A DNA stretch of 64,000 nucleotides from Hoplostethus atlanticus. Taxonomy: Eukaryota > Chordata > Actinopteri > Trachichthyiformes > Trachichthyidae. The stretch spans positions 124,001 through 188,000 of the forward strand of contig JAXDDX010000278.1 in the NCBI GenBank assembly GCA_034670405.1, written 5' to 3'. This document shows, one piece after another, positions 47,879 to 61,000 of this stretch. The notes below the pieces were generated by a model. That model searched no databases and had not been told where the DNA came from. It worked only from the letters and a program-made list of their open reading frames with translations. Both the position numbers and the translations under genes were made by a program. Each line of letters starts with the position of its first letter. Within the stretch, counting starts at the first letter, position 1.

Positions 47879-49983
47879 CTCTTCAACCCCCTTTCCTCCA
47901 CACACACACATTGAAGAAGGGAAAAAAAGAAAACTCCCCATATGTCAGTCTGAATTTGTACTTTGGATAAAACACAAAGTACCCCACAGTCACTGGAGTT
48001 TTTGATGCCCCCCCCCCCTCTCTTTCAGTCGGCTAACTGTTTTGCTTTTGTCTTTTCCAGGGGAATATGTTAAGTCAAAGGGCTGCTATACAAAAAAAAA
48101 AGAAAGAAAGATAGAATCAGCCAAGGCTGACAGATTGGGCGACTTGGACACGGTGATGGGAGAGGAAAGTAAACAATCTGGAAGGCGGCCGTCCGCCTTT
48201 ACCGCTCTCTGACATATTCAGGCCTTTTGGATGTTCCTCGTTTCCCTCCGATTACCTCACACAATTGCTACTGCCCCGTCTGTTTACCGTCTCGGAGCGC
48301 AAAGGTGATGATTCAGGTTGGCAGGAGGATTCTCAATCACTCTCTTACTTTTCGTGTCCTCCTTTTATCTCTCCGCAGAACTTTCCGCCCCACGTGCCGC
48401 AGCGCCTGCAACTCGACACGCTTTTTTTCTACTTCTGGGAAAGTTTCCGGTGAGTAGCCCCACTTCTGAGGTGAAGCGGGGTGAGTGACGCCAGAAAAAA
48501 AAAAAAAGCTAACTCCGGGTTATTGCCCAGGAAGGTGCCGTTGCTGAGCTTTTAAGTGATCCTGTTTCACACACTTGTCAGTTCTCCGGGCTGGCAGGTC
48601 CTTAACTGCCTCCGAGCTAGCCGCTTATAGGGTTGTCACCGGAGCAGTTAATGTTAATCTAATGCTAACGTTCACGTTGCCAGCTCCCTTGAGCCGTGGG
48701 ACACCTGCCTCTACAGCGGCGAGGCCTCTGTCCCCTTCCACCTTTCATTCGTCAGTGGGGTCGCTTTGTAGCAGCCAGGCCAGGGTGGAAAATGGAAAAA
48801 GTCCTCTCACCTCGTAGCACCCTGACGGTGAAAGCGTTGAATGACCCGCTGCATCTTCCTTCCTTACTGAAACCAAACGGTGAACTCCGCCTGACCACGA
48901 CAACAAACTGCCGGGCATCAATTTAATCTGCCCCCGTCCAGAGATTCAGAGCTAATTATTCCAGCCTTTAATTATTCCATCCGACTGCCATTGAGATCTC
49001 TTAAAGACGGCTGGATTAATGGATTTGGAGTATTAGCCGGGAGGGTTGGCAGACCTCTGCACTGTGATTCAGGGGGGTTGAGAAAAACATCTTCAAAAGC
49101 TACCTTGAGCAGCACCTTCACGGGCATCATTAAACGGGATAAATCCACGTTAAGTTGCTTAAAAAACGTGTAGAGGTGAGCCGTGTCGGGGCGCAGGGCA
49201 CTGTGGAGGGAGGAGGCCTACGCTATATGTGACTTAAGCATTGCAAAAAGGTTTAAAGCCACTTGGGAAGGAATTGTTTACAACTTGCTTAAAGGGATTA
49301 ACGTCAACTTCGGTCAACATCAAGGGCCGAGTTAAACTTGAGGGACGCGTTTTCTCAAACGGACAACGTACGTCGGTGTATTCCACATGCCCTGCATTCA
49401 ACGGTGTGATTAGCGAGGCTTTTAAGCTAATGATTCAATCATTCAGACCTCTGTTCACAATCAGACAGTTAAGGCTCACAGGAAGGGTTAAATCTAGATT
49501 CACCGTGATTAAAAATCAATTTGTGCATTTTGACGTCTAGAGTTAACTGTCAAGTTAAACTATTCTTTGCTCATGGTTGTTAAAGATGCTACCCATCATC
49601 TTGCTAACCCTCCTTTAAACCACCCCCCTCTCCTCCCTCTCCAAAATGAGAGCAGCTCGTCCCGCGGCTGACGACAGAGATGTTTTGAAAGCAGGTCGGG
49701 AAAGGTTAGAGCAAGAAACATGGAGCGGGGCAGTGAAAAAGACAAAAAGAATCTTGCTTTTTAATTATTTTATTAAGAGCCTTGATGCTATTAAATGCCC
49801 CAGATACATTCACCCTATAGTTCCCAATTAGACTTGACAGTTGCTGCATTACCAACAATAAATATAGCAAAGGGCCGCGCCTGGGGCCAGGAAAGACCCC
49901 TAACTATGACCCTCATGTTTAATGATGAAAACAAGCAAGCGCACACTCCCTCAAACGTGCATGCACATCCATGCATGGGCAGG

Positions 49984-49985
<2 letters not shown>

Positions 49986-50023
<38 letters not shown>
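49986..50023. repeat. (AC)19 microsatellite
   Basis: Pure AC run about 180 bp below the candidate BABAM2 polyadenylation signal. Confidence 0.95.
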
Positions 50024-50025
<2 letters not shown>

Positions 50026-50203
50026 GCTGTGCTGTGGCTCCTTATTACTTGCTTTCAAATACACAAGCACATTAGTGGCCAGCTAAAAAAAAATCCTCTC
50101 CTTTACTAATTTGTGGCGTCTAAAATCAATACTAATGTTTTTAAACACACTGAGACGTTCACACAAAAGCACACCTGGCCAGTCAGAGGTTATCATGTCA
50201 CGG

Positions 50204-50209
50204 TTTATT
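50204..50209 (-). terminator. Candidate BABAM2 polyadenylation signal
   Basis: AATAAA on the - strand, the first canonical one found below the BABAM2 stop at 51758, giving a 3'UTR of about 1.55 kb. A non-canonical signal closer to the stop is equally possible. Confidence 0.35.
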
Positions 50210-51675
50210 ATCTGACTGAGATGACACAAACATATGAAAAGAACACATGACAAAATTTGTTTCCCCTAAAAATTGTGTTTCCCCCTGGTGGTGTCTTCAC
50301 CTCGATCTCACGGTCGGGAAGAAAATAATAGAATCAAATGGTGAATTTTTTTTTTTTCACGTGTACGTAACCTACTGACAGTAACTAAGTTGCCTCATAA
50401 TGAACAGAGATCTTGTCAATGCTTGTTTGTCATGTTAGAGTCCACTGATACGAGGTTGTCAGGCTATAAATCAGTTTTAAATCTGGTGTGCATGCTAACG
50501 CTTTAGCATTCAGTATGTTAGTTAACCGTGGGCAGCTAGCATTATCCTGAACGTGTTTTTCTTACACAGGAAGTGGGCAAAGTTTGAATTGAAACACATT
50601 TTTTAGGGGATATAAACATCCTCCAGTAACTTACAGTACTGCCAATGTGTCAATACGTGTCCTTACGGGATTTTAATGGTAAAATGTACAGACACATACA
50701 GTAGTCTGACAATCAAAAGGTGTCTGCTCATGACATGTAGGATTGGATTGCATTTTTTACATACAGCGGGGTCAACACGGGGCCAAAATGGACAATCATG
50801 TAAGTGACAGAGGCGAAAAACCAACACAGGCTTCTTGTGGCGACTCTCTCTCTGTGATTTACATGGAGTTTATAGTTTACATATCTTTTACATAGCAACA
50901 AGATGGTATCGTCTAAGAGAGGAGTGTTGTGAACACTGGGCCCCTTTGTCATTTGAATGCTTGAAGCCAGCCACCATTGGCAAAAACACAATAAAACAAA
51001 ACTAGTGATTGTTTGGTCGGACAGAGAGATTGTGCAGGTTGTCACATTTAGTTCCAGTCAAAGAGTTTGGGGCATTGCTACTCTTCAAAATAAGAGCCCT
51101 CTCTAGCGCTCTGGCGCCCAGGGAGAAAAATAAAGTTCCCCACCGTGACAGGATTACGGGGAGGAGACACGACGAGAAACAGGCAGTAGACTGACGTTGA
51201 AACAGTGTGGTGGAAAGCGAGGGTGTTGAGGTCAGGGTGGTGGACGGGCCTAGACCAAACTGTTTTAGTTGCCTAACCTTAACCGAAGTTGTTTTACTTG
51301 CCTAAGCGTTAGCTAAGCGAACAAAACAGTGTGTCCAATTCACGCTCTTGTCACATGATCCCTTTGTGGTGGAGGAATGTAATCGTCGCGTTGTACGTGT
51401 CCACAGTGCACAATACGCATTTCAGAGCTCATTTCACAAAAGTTTGTAAGGGCTCTAAACCTTCAGGGCACATTGAGCAGCTCTCTCACTACAGTTGTAA
51501 TAAAAAAGAGGAGGCATCGAATAAGAGGAAAACATGTCATGGTGAGACAATATGAAATTCACAGAGTCTGTATGCAATAAGCACACTTTCATTCTCCTAG
51601 CTGTACTATTGTAGTACAGTAAATTTCACAAACAAACGTCAAGTCCATGCATACACACATACAGCTACACAAAGG

Positions 51676-51676
51676 C

Positions 51677-51710
<34 letters not shown>
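51676..51710. repeat. (AC)n microsatellite in BABAM2 3'UTR
   Basis: Nearly pure AC run just downstream (in gene sense) of the BABAM2 stop codon at 51758-51760. Confidence 0.9.
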
Positions 51711-51712
<2 letters not shown>

Positions 51713-51757
51713 CCTCTCACAGGCAACTCTTCAGGCAAGCTATTAAGCTAGAGAGTG

Positions 51758-51822
51758 CTAGAGTTTCCCATTGGCAAAGGCTCCCTCTTGGAACTGAGGG
51801 ATGAAGCTCTTGAAGTACGCCC

Positions 51823-51873
<51 letters not shown>

Positions 51874-54075
51874 TGCACAGTATCGCAATTAATAATAATC
51901 ATAACTCAACTGCTTCAAAGCATCTAACATTCATTTGGCCAGTCCCAGACTCAGCATGTATCAAAGTGCGAGTAAAACACAGAATCTGTTTCCGTGTTGC
52001 AAATACAAATGTACACGAATAGCTGCTCTCCACGTGGTAACACTAGCGGGGCAAATAATGAGAGAAATACTGTGAAAAAATACAATTAAAATTATCAAAA
52101 GGGGGAAAAAAATAACTGCAAGGTATTAATTTAAGTGTTGCTAGTGTGTGTGTGTGGATTGACTTTGCTGAGACTCTTTTTAAAGACAAATCTCATTGTC
52201 TGGTCCAGGAAGTACAATAAGGCCGAATCCCAATTCACCCCTTCGCCCTACCCCTTAGCCCTTCCCCTCCGTTTTGCGCGTTCACGTGTAGGGGTAGGGT
52301 GTCCCAATTCTTGTTGGGATCGAGGGGTAGGGCGAAGTGCTAGGGCTACATGGCCCTCCAAACGGAGATTTTTCAGGGGCACACTACAAACCGAGGGCTA
52401 GGAGAAATCTCCCAGAATGACCTGCGAATCAACTGGAAGATCATGGCGACCGCTACACTACCATCCAAAGTGAACCACAGATGTAGTATTTTCTTCGTTA
52501 ATAAAGATTTAAAAAATATTCTAACCGGTATTATCTTAGTTTAATGTCGTTTCAATGTATTATAGACCTTTTCTTTATAACAAGCATAACAAAAAAATCG
52601 CTAGTATGCCGATGTCTCTACCTCGCTAGTTAACGTTACAACATTGTTTTTAGGCTGATTTGTGCATGACAGTCTCGCATTTTGACATATTTCCATGTCG
52701 CATTTCCCCCCTTTGATAGCATATGACGCCGAAATATAACTAAAGTCCAGCAGCGAAGTTGCTGCACTTGTTACGGCTCCTCTAATACCAGTGCAGACTG
52801 GCAGGGTAACGTTAGGAGCACGGCTTGCTAGCCTACAGAGCACCGCTAACGCTATTCTGTCATGAAGTGGCCCGGTAATGAAGCAGTGGTCTTTTTTATT
52901 TGATGACTTGTTTGATCGATTGGTAGCGTGAAACGTATAAGTTGTGAACGAATCGCGAGCGTCCATGCTTTTCTATCGCCATCAGATGAACGGCAAATGT
53001 CACTGTGATAATACCATTATTGCCATCGTAATCTCCGATAACAAACTCGTCGCGTCTGCGTCATAAACGTCATCGATGACGTATCAGGGTCTTGAAGGGT
53101 TGTCCCATTTCATAGGGGGAGATTTCAACCACTACCCCTTGTGACTCTGTTCCGAGGGCCAAGCCGAAGGGCCAAGCCGAAGGGCGAGGGAGCCCTCGAA
53201 AACGAGCCGTAGGGGTGAAAATGAGAATTGGGATTCGGCCTAAATAGATAAAGAAATAAACGGACATATGATATATTGCCTTTCTACAGCAATTCATCTC
53301 TAACCAGATCTTCCATTCGCCATGCAGAGAGCAAATACCACGCTTGTAGGTTTACCCTGCTGGGGTCACGCCGGTTTATGTGCAATGAGGGTGGAATACA
53401 TTTGCTGAAGGATATCGACAAATGGCCTAGGTGCAGTGTAGCACAGACAATAAGGTCTTATCCCATCGTATCTATCGCATATCATCCAGAACACATTACT
53501 CTTCATGAATGACTTCAGTTGGGTCATCAGTTACAGCTTTATGGAGCTTTATGGTTATGAAGGGCCGTCTTGCTCTGAGCCGGACCGTGACAGTTCCACT
53601 TACTTGGCCCTCTTGGCCATCTCGTTGCCGTCCCAGCGGGGGCTATAGGGATACGACTTCTGCACCTGGGAATAGAGCTGACCGCTGCTGGTGAAGTGGT
53701 AGACAGACTGGAAGGTCAGAGTGGGCTGGTCCCTGGGGAAGTACAGCGGAAGGTCCACTGAGCGGAGGAGGAGGAGGACATGAAGAGGAAGGGCCGGATA
53801 GAGAGAGAGATGTAAAGACGGAGAACGTTAACACAAGAATGGCAGCAGAAACGATCTGAGCAGATGGATCAAAACGAGCCCCGGCTTGTTTGTGTGTGAG
53901 AGGTATGTATGTGTGTGACGGCTGGATGGGGAGTGGTGGAGTGGGTGGGTGTGTGTGGGCGTGTGTGTGTGTGTTTTGCAAGGTGCGTACCGTGGACTAG
54001 AAAGCAAAAGTCTTTCCACATAAGCAGAAGGGTGAGCTTCGTGAAACCCTCGGCGTCGTACTCCACCACGCCCCT

Positions 54076-54115
<40 letters not shown>

Positions 54116-55979
54116 ACAGTGTCATTTCACCTACATACCTTCTCATAAACAGACATACAGACGGCCACATCTATCGACTCACATTCCGAAGTGGCTGAGG
54201 AAAGCAGCGATGTACTCTCTCCTCTTGTGGTAGCCTTGGATGACATACTGCACCTAGAGGGACCGGAGCACAAGCACTGAGCGGCTGCGGCACACAATGG
54301 AAAGGTTACACTGAAACGAGAAACGAGAAACAGGATTTGAACCCAAGCAGCTGCTTCATGGGAGCGCTGTAGCTTTAGAGCTGAGCGACCTAATAGCTGA
54401 ACACATGACAAAAAGCTGGCCTGAGGAGAAAATGGTGCTCAGAAGATGGTAGAAAAAAATAATAGATACCGGTAGAATGAAGTTTCTCCAGCTGAAATGT
54501 GATGTAACATTTCATTTTCTTTTAAGATAATTGTTTTCTGTCATTTCAGCTTCATTTGACAGTTTACAGTGAACAGGAAATCTTCAGAAAGTCAAACTTT
54601 TTAAGACATGTTTCAAGACAATTTAAGACCCATTAAACCACCAAAATAAGGAATAAAAAGTATCTCAACTTGCATGTGATGTGTCCAATTTAGAGGTAAG
54701 TCACCTCAAATAGCTGAAATATTTGAACATCAAGGTCACTGAGGAGACCAAGACAACGCACTCAACACATTTCAGCCAGCATCGCGATTGTTCATATATC
54801 AGATGAGATTTCTTTGGGGGCTGGTGAGTGAATGTATTGATATCTGAGTGCTGCTGACGTGGCTGTCCGTTCCTTAAGGCTGGGGTTTTATCTCGGCAGG
54901 GAACGGGGCCAGGGTGCAGAGGTGCTGTACGACTGCACTAGCACTCGCAGTTTGATGACGACATGGAAAACTTTGACTGAACCAAGTATTGATATATCCC
55001 TCAACAACCCCCGCCCCTGTTTTAGGCCTACACAAACACCCATACAGGCAAACACAAAGTCTCCTCCTGTGAACACATGGCCGATGTGTGTTTAGTGCAT
55101 GTTGACAGGTGTGATTAACTTGTATCTTTAAGTCCTAGGAGGAGAAGCTTGGGGCTCGCTTGACTGTTGAGCGTCCCGGGCAGGTGAGAAGGCCCGCGGG
55201 TCACCTAGCCAGCTAGACCGCAACCATGAAGGTGACCGGCTGCGTTCACTTAGCCAGACGAAACCTTAGCGGGACGCTGATGTAGCGTGGCACCCAGATG
55301 ACTGGACATCACAAAGAACGGAAAACACACAAGAAGCTCTCTGCTCTTTACGTCAAGACGTCAAAACCATTCAAACAATAGGCAGCGATGTGAAATCCAA
55401 GTTGTGTTGTCGTGGGAATATTCTTTAATTATATGTGAATGTGCATTTAACTGCAAATTGGATTGAACAGTGTGCATCACAATGTGCACCAACTAGGTGG
55501 CCTAGTTGTATGCATTTCAGGTAAACTTTCCCCAAGTCTGAATTCACAATAACATGCTTTACATTTAAGCTTGCTTCCACGTCCCATGTAAAAAACATCT
55601 TCTGTAATACTGTGAGGTTCAGTAAAGGACAGGGCATATCATGAATGGAGCTGGAAACAGTGTTGCTTTACCTTCTGCTACTGTATGGCGGCCATGTATG
55701 AATGACGGCACTTAGTGAAAGGGGGAAAGTAGTAATCTCTGATCCGCACAATCATGTTTGCCTGGTCTCATCTCTGCAACAGCTCTTAAAACACAGACGG
55801 GTGTGCGCACACACACGTTGTGACTCAGTCTCCGATTCATAATTCAGTTTTGTTTACATGGGACGGTGGGGGAGGCAGTTTAGCTTTCTCAAAAGCAGCA
55901 GGGCCACATACTCGAGAGGTTCTTGTTTAGTTGCAGTGTTTGCTTGCCCGTGCCAAGGGAACTGTGGCTCACTGAACTT

Positions 55980-56041
<62 letters not shown>

Positions 56042-57604
56042 AGAAAGGATCTCCCGCCCCCGCTGTCACGGTGATATGAAGCCGAGCCGTTCTATTGGCT
56101 GGCTGCAGGTTTGAGTGATGAAAGACAGGTGATCTTGCTCCACAGGTATTCACCTCAGCCGCATCGATGACTCCATGCCCACGCATCCGTTATTTGTGTT
56201 TGAGGTTGTGCCCTTAGGGAGCGTGATGCAATACGGCCGGAAGTACTTCCTGCCGTGTTATTAAGAAATCTCTACTCTGTCACATACACACCCACTCATT
56301 CACACCTCGCACGCAGCGATTGACCATCTATTATACGACTACAGCTTCATTTTATAGATCAATGTTATTTGGTTATCTGATATAATCTACTGACAGTTAA
56401 TTGCAAAATATTACAAAGAATGTAGTTTCAATTCTAAAATCTTTATTGCAAAAAAAAAAAAAAAAAAAAAAAAGCAAATCACTGACTTGAGAGAGATGGG
56501 AGCCCCGACCACATTTGCACTCATTTTCTGTGCATTTGTGAAAACACCAGTGCTCGTTGCTCTGCTATGAGAACGGCAATGACCTAGATGGCATAATAAA
56601 AGCCAACTTAGAAAATAGCAATAGTAGTGGAGGCAGAAGCTCATAAGGAAGGATCAGGAATGAGCGCAACGATGAGGGCTGGGTATCGAGAACCGGTTCC
56701 AGTTTTTTGCCCAATTCCTCGGAATCGATACGCTGCTGTACTATCAATTCGTTGCTCGGCTGGATGGTGTTTACTCCGACAGCGGTACAACAGACTTTTG
56801 GGCCTTTTGGTGTGCCATTGATTGCAAACAATGATGTATTTTGACGTTAGGGCACTCCATTAAAGCTGTACGTAGATAAGAGAATAAGATGGATAAAGAC
56901 AAGGACAATCAACAACGACGTGATGATCTTAAACAACCAGTCATGGCTAAAGTGCATCACAGTGTTAGGTGCGCCAATACAGTCATAACATCTGGAATAA
57001 GTGGAAGGAAATAATTGATGGTGTTAAATGCATTAAAAGAAGAACAAAATGACAAAGACGGCAAGAATCTTTGTCCCAGGAAACTACCTAACATTTTTAT
57101 TTTTTGGAATTTATTTTGATCTCACAATTTGGAAAATGGAGATTTTCATAACAGCTCTGTCTATCTGCTGTGCTCTTTAACATACGTTTCCAGACCCAGG
57201 CTGTGGCCTGCCTGACCCTGGAAGAGTTGAGCCTCCCCCGTGGGGAGGTTGGGGGTGCGGCTCTGACCACGCTGGGCTCAAACAACCAGAGGCGTGGAGG
57301 TCAGGCAGAGACGTGAATGTTCCAGACTCCCTGAGTATGTTGGTCAGAGTCCAGCTGAGGAGGGAGCAATGGAGCGTATCTGTGTCCGTTGTGTGTGTGT
57401 GTGTATGTGTGTGTACGTGGGTGGGGGAGTTGGGGTTGCAGGGGGGGCAGAGAGAGGACGGGGGCAACTCCCCTGGCATTGCATCATGTCTACATTGCAT
57501 CTCTACCTGTCAACCTGCGGCGGCCAAGGAACGTTCAGACAGTCTATGGAGGTTGGCCAGTACGCCCACGTTGGCAGATGCCAGACACGCATGTGAAAGC
57601 ACGC

Positions 57605-57646
<42 letters not shown>

Positions 57647-58063
57647 CTTGACAACAAACATTCCTGAGTGGATGCATGCACATACAATTTGAATATGCAA
57701 CAACAGATGCACATACCCACCACCCCTTAACCCCCCACCCCTTAACCCACACACCCTTAACCCACACACCCCCCCTGCCCCCCAATCACACACACACAAA
57801 CACACACACACACACTTAAAAATACCCCGACATGAAAAGTAACAACTAGTAAGTCTTGGAACGTTCTCAAAGACCCCGGCGCTGACGGAGACAGCTGATC
57901 CTCATAAGTGTTCAAACACATAAAAAAAAAACAGGTTGTACACAGCAAATACTTTTCTGTTACCTTGTTGGTGAGTAACTGGCACACTTGAGGGACATAG
58001 TCAATGAGGCAGCCTCCACTGGTGAATGCTGGGATATGAAGTGCTGAGGAGCCTCCCAGAGCG
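51758..58063 (-). CDS. babam2: BABAM2 (BRE / BRCC45), C-terminal exons; gene continues beyond right edge
   Basis: Scaffold subunit of the BRCA1-A complex (DNA damage sites) and of cytosolic BRISC, which remove K63-linked ubiquitin through BRCC36. Five coding exons are visible on the - strand: 57964-58063 ([13 protein letters not shown]...[16 protein letters not shown]), 54183-54253 ([20 protein letters not shown]), 53991-54073 ([20 protein letters not shown]), 53604-53757 ([20 protein letters not shown]) and 51758-51821 ([20 protein letters not shown], stop). Phases match across every junction. They encode about the last 157 residues of a protein of about 383, the C-terminal ubiquitin-E2-variant-like domain, which lacks a catalytic cysteine in this family. 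Earlier exons were not found in 58064-64000 and should lie further right. Two of the acceptors directly abut microsatellites. Confidence 0.95.
51825..51870. repeat. (GA)n microsatellite forming the last BABAM2 splice acceptor
   Basis: About 46 bp of pure GA on the + strand, i.e. CT on the gene strand, ending three bases before the acceptor AG of the last coding exon. It serves as the polypyrimidine tract. Confidence 0.95.
52221..53240. mobile_element. Complete GGCCGAATCCC transposon, 1,020 bp, probably PIF/Harbinger-like
   Basis: Termini GGCCGAATCCCAATTC (52221-52236) and its exact inverse (53225-53240), both flanked by TAA (52218-52220 and 53241-53243), a candidate 3-bp duplication of the TWA kind. 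Near the left end a second inverted pair, TTCGCCCTACCCCT, sits at 52242-52255 and 52323-52336. Near the right end GCCAAGCCGAAGG is tandemly doubled. A 121-codon frame on the - strand (52601-52966) starts [10 protein letters not shown]; the same start occurs in the truncated copy at 5319, but no transposase domain is seen, so the element looks non-autonomous. It lies in the last BABAM2 intron. Confidence 0.8.
54079..54116. repeat. (AC)19 microsatellite forming a BABAM2 splice acceptor
   Basis: On the gene strand this is (GT)19 followed directly by TTACAG and the exon 53991-54073. There is no ordinary pyrimidine tract. Confidence 0.95.
55982..56039. repeat. (AC)29 microsatellite
   Basis: 58 bp of pure AC, the longest in the window. 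Confidence 0.95.
56675..56860. mobile_element. Possible hAT-type element fragment
   Basis: The words GGGCTGGGTATCGAGAACCG and TTCCTCGGAATCGATACGCT resemble the ends of hAT-family elements common in fish. Only one end is seen; limits and family are uncertain. Confidence 0.4.
57603..57645. repeat. (AC)n microsatellite
   Basis: About 43 bp of AC with two G interruptions at its left edge. Confidence 0.9.
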
Positions 58064-61000
58064 CTGATGGAGTGAAAGAGACAACATTTAGACCAGACCG
58101 TACAGCTGTCACTCAGTTATTTTATCAACAGATTTCAAGTCAGAAGTTAGCGTCATTCTTCCGCTCCTCATCGTTCTTCTGTCTTAAATCAGTGCATGTA
58201 AACCAAACTTTAACCAGAGCCAGTCCACGTTTTGTCCGACACCAAAAAGGCTCATTGGGACAATTCTGGCCTTGTGTGAGGCTCTGCCCTCGTGGAAACA
58301 ATTGTTTCCAAGTGGAGCAAACATAATCCGAGCACTAAGCACATTGTTTCGCCACTGTCCGGAGAAGTCGCGGGATGAAAAAAAATAAATGAAGTGACTA
58401 ATGCTCTTTCCCCTTCGCTTGTTCATTTATTCCTCTGCTGTCCTTTCGATCCAATCCTGCAGCATTGCTCCATTCGTGATTAGTGCACGCTTGTTTAATC
58501 AGCTCCCCCAATGACTAACCGACCGGAGTAGTCATTCCCTCGCTCTTTTTCCTGTTCTGGGGCTAAATGAAAGGGAATAACCTGGGGCCGAGTTAGAGGT
58601 CTTTAGAGCCCATCATCGGCTTTTAATCCTCATTTAAAAACACATTTTATTTGTGGAGAAATTCCACAAATTCCTTCCTTTGCTCTCTGTTTTTATCTCA
58701 TCCTTGACTGCAGCACTGTGGGACAGTCACAGGGCATTTAGGAATATTATGTCATCTTAAGAGCAATGCCGTTTACTAGGTTAATCATGCAACATTATGT
58801 CGAATGTCAACGGTTACATATATCGAGATTTTGCGAGATGCAGCTCTAGGGCATGTTCTTGGTTGATGAGAAAGTGTATGATGTTGAAATGATCAGTTCT
58901 TTTACTTGGCTGGATATGAACGTATCTAAAAGGTGAACTACAACATCGTTGAGTCATAGATCACAGTCATGATCCCACCAAGTCCATTACAGATCATTGA
59001 TCTCAGGCCATGAAGAAAATGTACTTTCCATGGAGTAAGGGAAAAACTTCCAATGCAGCGGTGAACACAGAATCTGTTGTAAGATGAATTGCGTCATGTC
59101 GAAAATACCAAAGAACAGGTTGTGGGAGTGTTGAGGAGAAAGGTGGAGTGCAGCATCTGTTGCATGACTACAAACGTTTATGGGGAAAGACGACCGAACA
59201 GGGGTCAGCGACAGGCTCTACTGGGTTGTGTCCACAATGGGAGGAGGCCAATCGATGGTCAGCTGATTTGCAATCCCTGACATGTGTGGGAAGTTCTTAC
59301 TGGTAGCCGATATTTACAAAATGTTGCAGAAGATTGCAACCACACCCGTGGCTCTTTCACAACAATTCAAATACACATTAACAGCAACTACTCCAGGTCA
59401 TTGGAGTTCAATCTTTTGAGAATTGACGCTTAACTAATATTAATATAAATCTTCTTCACAGAGACGCCAAGCAAACTGCCATTAAGCGGTTTGCATTGTC
59501 AACAACCTTTTCTGAAGTGCTCCGAAGCCATTATTTACAGTAGGCTTTGTGCAGATAATTAGCATTAGCCTTTTCTCTATTCAATGTGGCTTTACGGCAA
59601 ACGAGGAGAGGAGCCTTTGAAAGTGAAAATCTAAATGATGCCCATCTATCCACCCACAGATCCAAGAATAGCTATGTATCATTCAGATGGAAATGCGGAC
59701 AGAGGCACAAAATACAGACGTTAGACAGTAAATTAGTGTGCTCGTCACTCATTTGTGTCAATGGCATGCATGTGAACAAATGTGCCGCATTTTGTCATTT
59801 CAATGGCGTGCCTCTAAAACACCCGTTTGAATGGAGAGTGATTAGTCACTGGCCTCTAATACTGGCATGACACACAAAACTACTGAGATCCTCCAACATC
59901 CAAAATATGACTTGTGGACAATGTGACGTGAAACTGCCTTGGTCTCAGGCAGACCCAATAACCTCGACTGGAAAATGGTGACTGGAGACACTTTCTTGCA
60001 CATTAGCAAAGCATTACAAGAAAAACCTATTAAAGACTTTAACTCGATCAAAAACATCTATTGGTGATCCTTGGAATTCCTGGGTCCATTTTGTTTGGTG
60101 GTGTAGTTTTCTTATTCACGTAGATAAGTGGCCAAACATAGACATAGCGTGACTCACCCTGTGCTAAAACATCAATGGTAAACCTTTTTTTTTTTATCTG
60201 TCCCTCAGAATTTATGAGAAAAGGCTTCCCAGGCTCACTGTCTGGCACCGGCGTTCTACAATCATAAATGTAGGAAATCACTAGCTGAAGTAGAAGTGGA
60301 CGAGAGCAGGTTGAGGGAAAGTGCATACAAAATAATAGTAAATTACAACATCAATAACTCCTGGAATGCACTGAACATCAACAGATTGATGACATATAAC
60401 TGTGTAAGAGTATGTGAGGGTGGATTTTTCCTTCAACTGTGCAGACGTTTCAATAAAAAAAGGCTGTGAAAACATTTGCACGCAGGTTAGTGTCAACACT
60501 GATTTGAGGAGCAACGCTTATCTTATCTCAAGGTCAAGCTGAGGGTGTGGATTAGACGAGGCAGTAAGCCTATGTATTCAAACCTGCACCCCACATTTGA
60601 GCAGATTATGACAATCCACAAGGATTAAAACAACTGACAACCAATGAGCAAACATGCGCGTAAATATGTACAAGACAGACGTCACTCTGAAATGCACCGC
60701 GCTGTAGCCGCATGCTTCTTTTAACTTCTTGCTGCATTAAAACTATACTGTATAGCAAACCGTAAAACTCCAAAACAGGCAACTTGTGGCATCTTCAATT
60801 CTTAAAATCCTTCAGTTATCAGACTTTCAGTAGACCTGACACAAAATCCTCTCAATGAGTTACCTATAGGTAAGCTCAAAATCCCAATACAATGGTGTTA
60901 TTCCTCTCCAAATGGCACCCTGAGGTGTCCCTGGCTTCCGCCCGCACTGGCGACACCGCTCTCAACACTCTACCCACACATACTGGAGTCATCATGCGGA

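Larger units (their letters stand above)
37200..50203. other. Gene-free stretch between FOSL2 promoter and BABAM2 3' end
   Basis: About 13 kb without a recognisable coding exon. The stretch 39050-39500 is relatively GC- and CpG-rich and holds two perfect hairpins. 43170-43480 is also CpG-rich and contains a 23-bp G run (43358-43380). 45360-45440 is a C/CCA-rich polypyrimidine tract, and 47290-47306 a poly-C run. Regulatory elements or a long non-coding RNA are possible but not shown. Confidence 0.5.
54254..57963 (-). other. BABAM2 intron
   Basis: About 3.7 kb without a recognisable exon. It contains an (AC)29 run (55982-56039), an A run (56450-56474), a hAT-like fragment (about 56675-56860), an (AC)n run (57603-57645) and a degenerate CCCTTAACCC-type tract (57715-57785). 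Confidence 0.7.

Noticed and set aside
57715..57785. CCCCTTAACCC tract as an interstitial telomere
   Set aside because: The vertebrate telomere unit is CCCTAA; here the words are CCCTTAACCC with irregular spacing, so this is a C-rich simple repeat.
60048..60326. - strand frame of 92 codons as a further BABAM2 exon
   Set aside because: Its translation does not match any part of BABAM2 and no suitable splice phase was found; left as unassigned.
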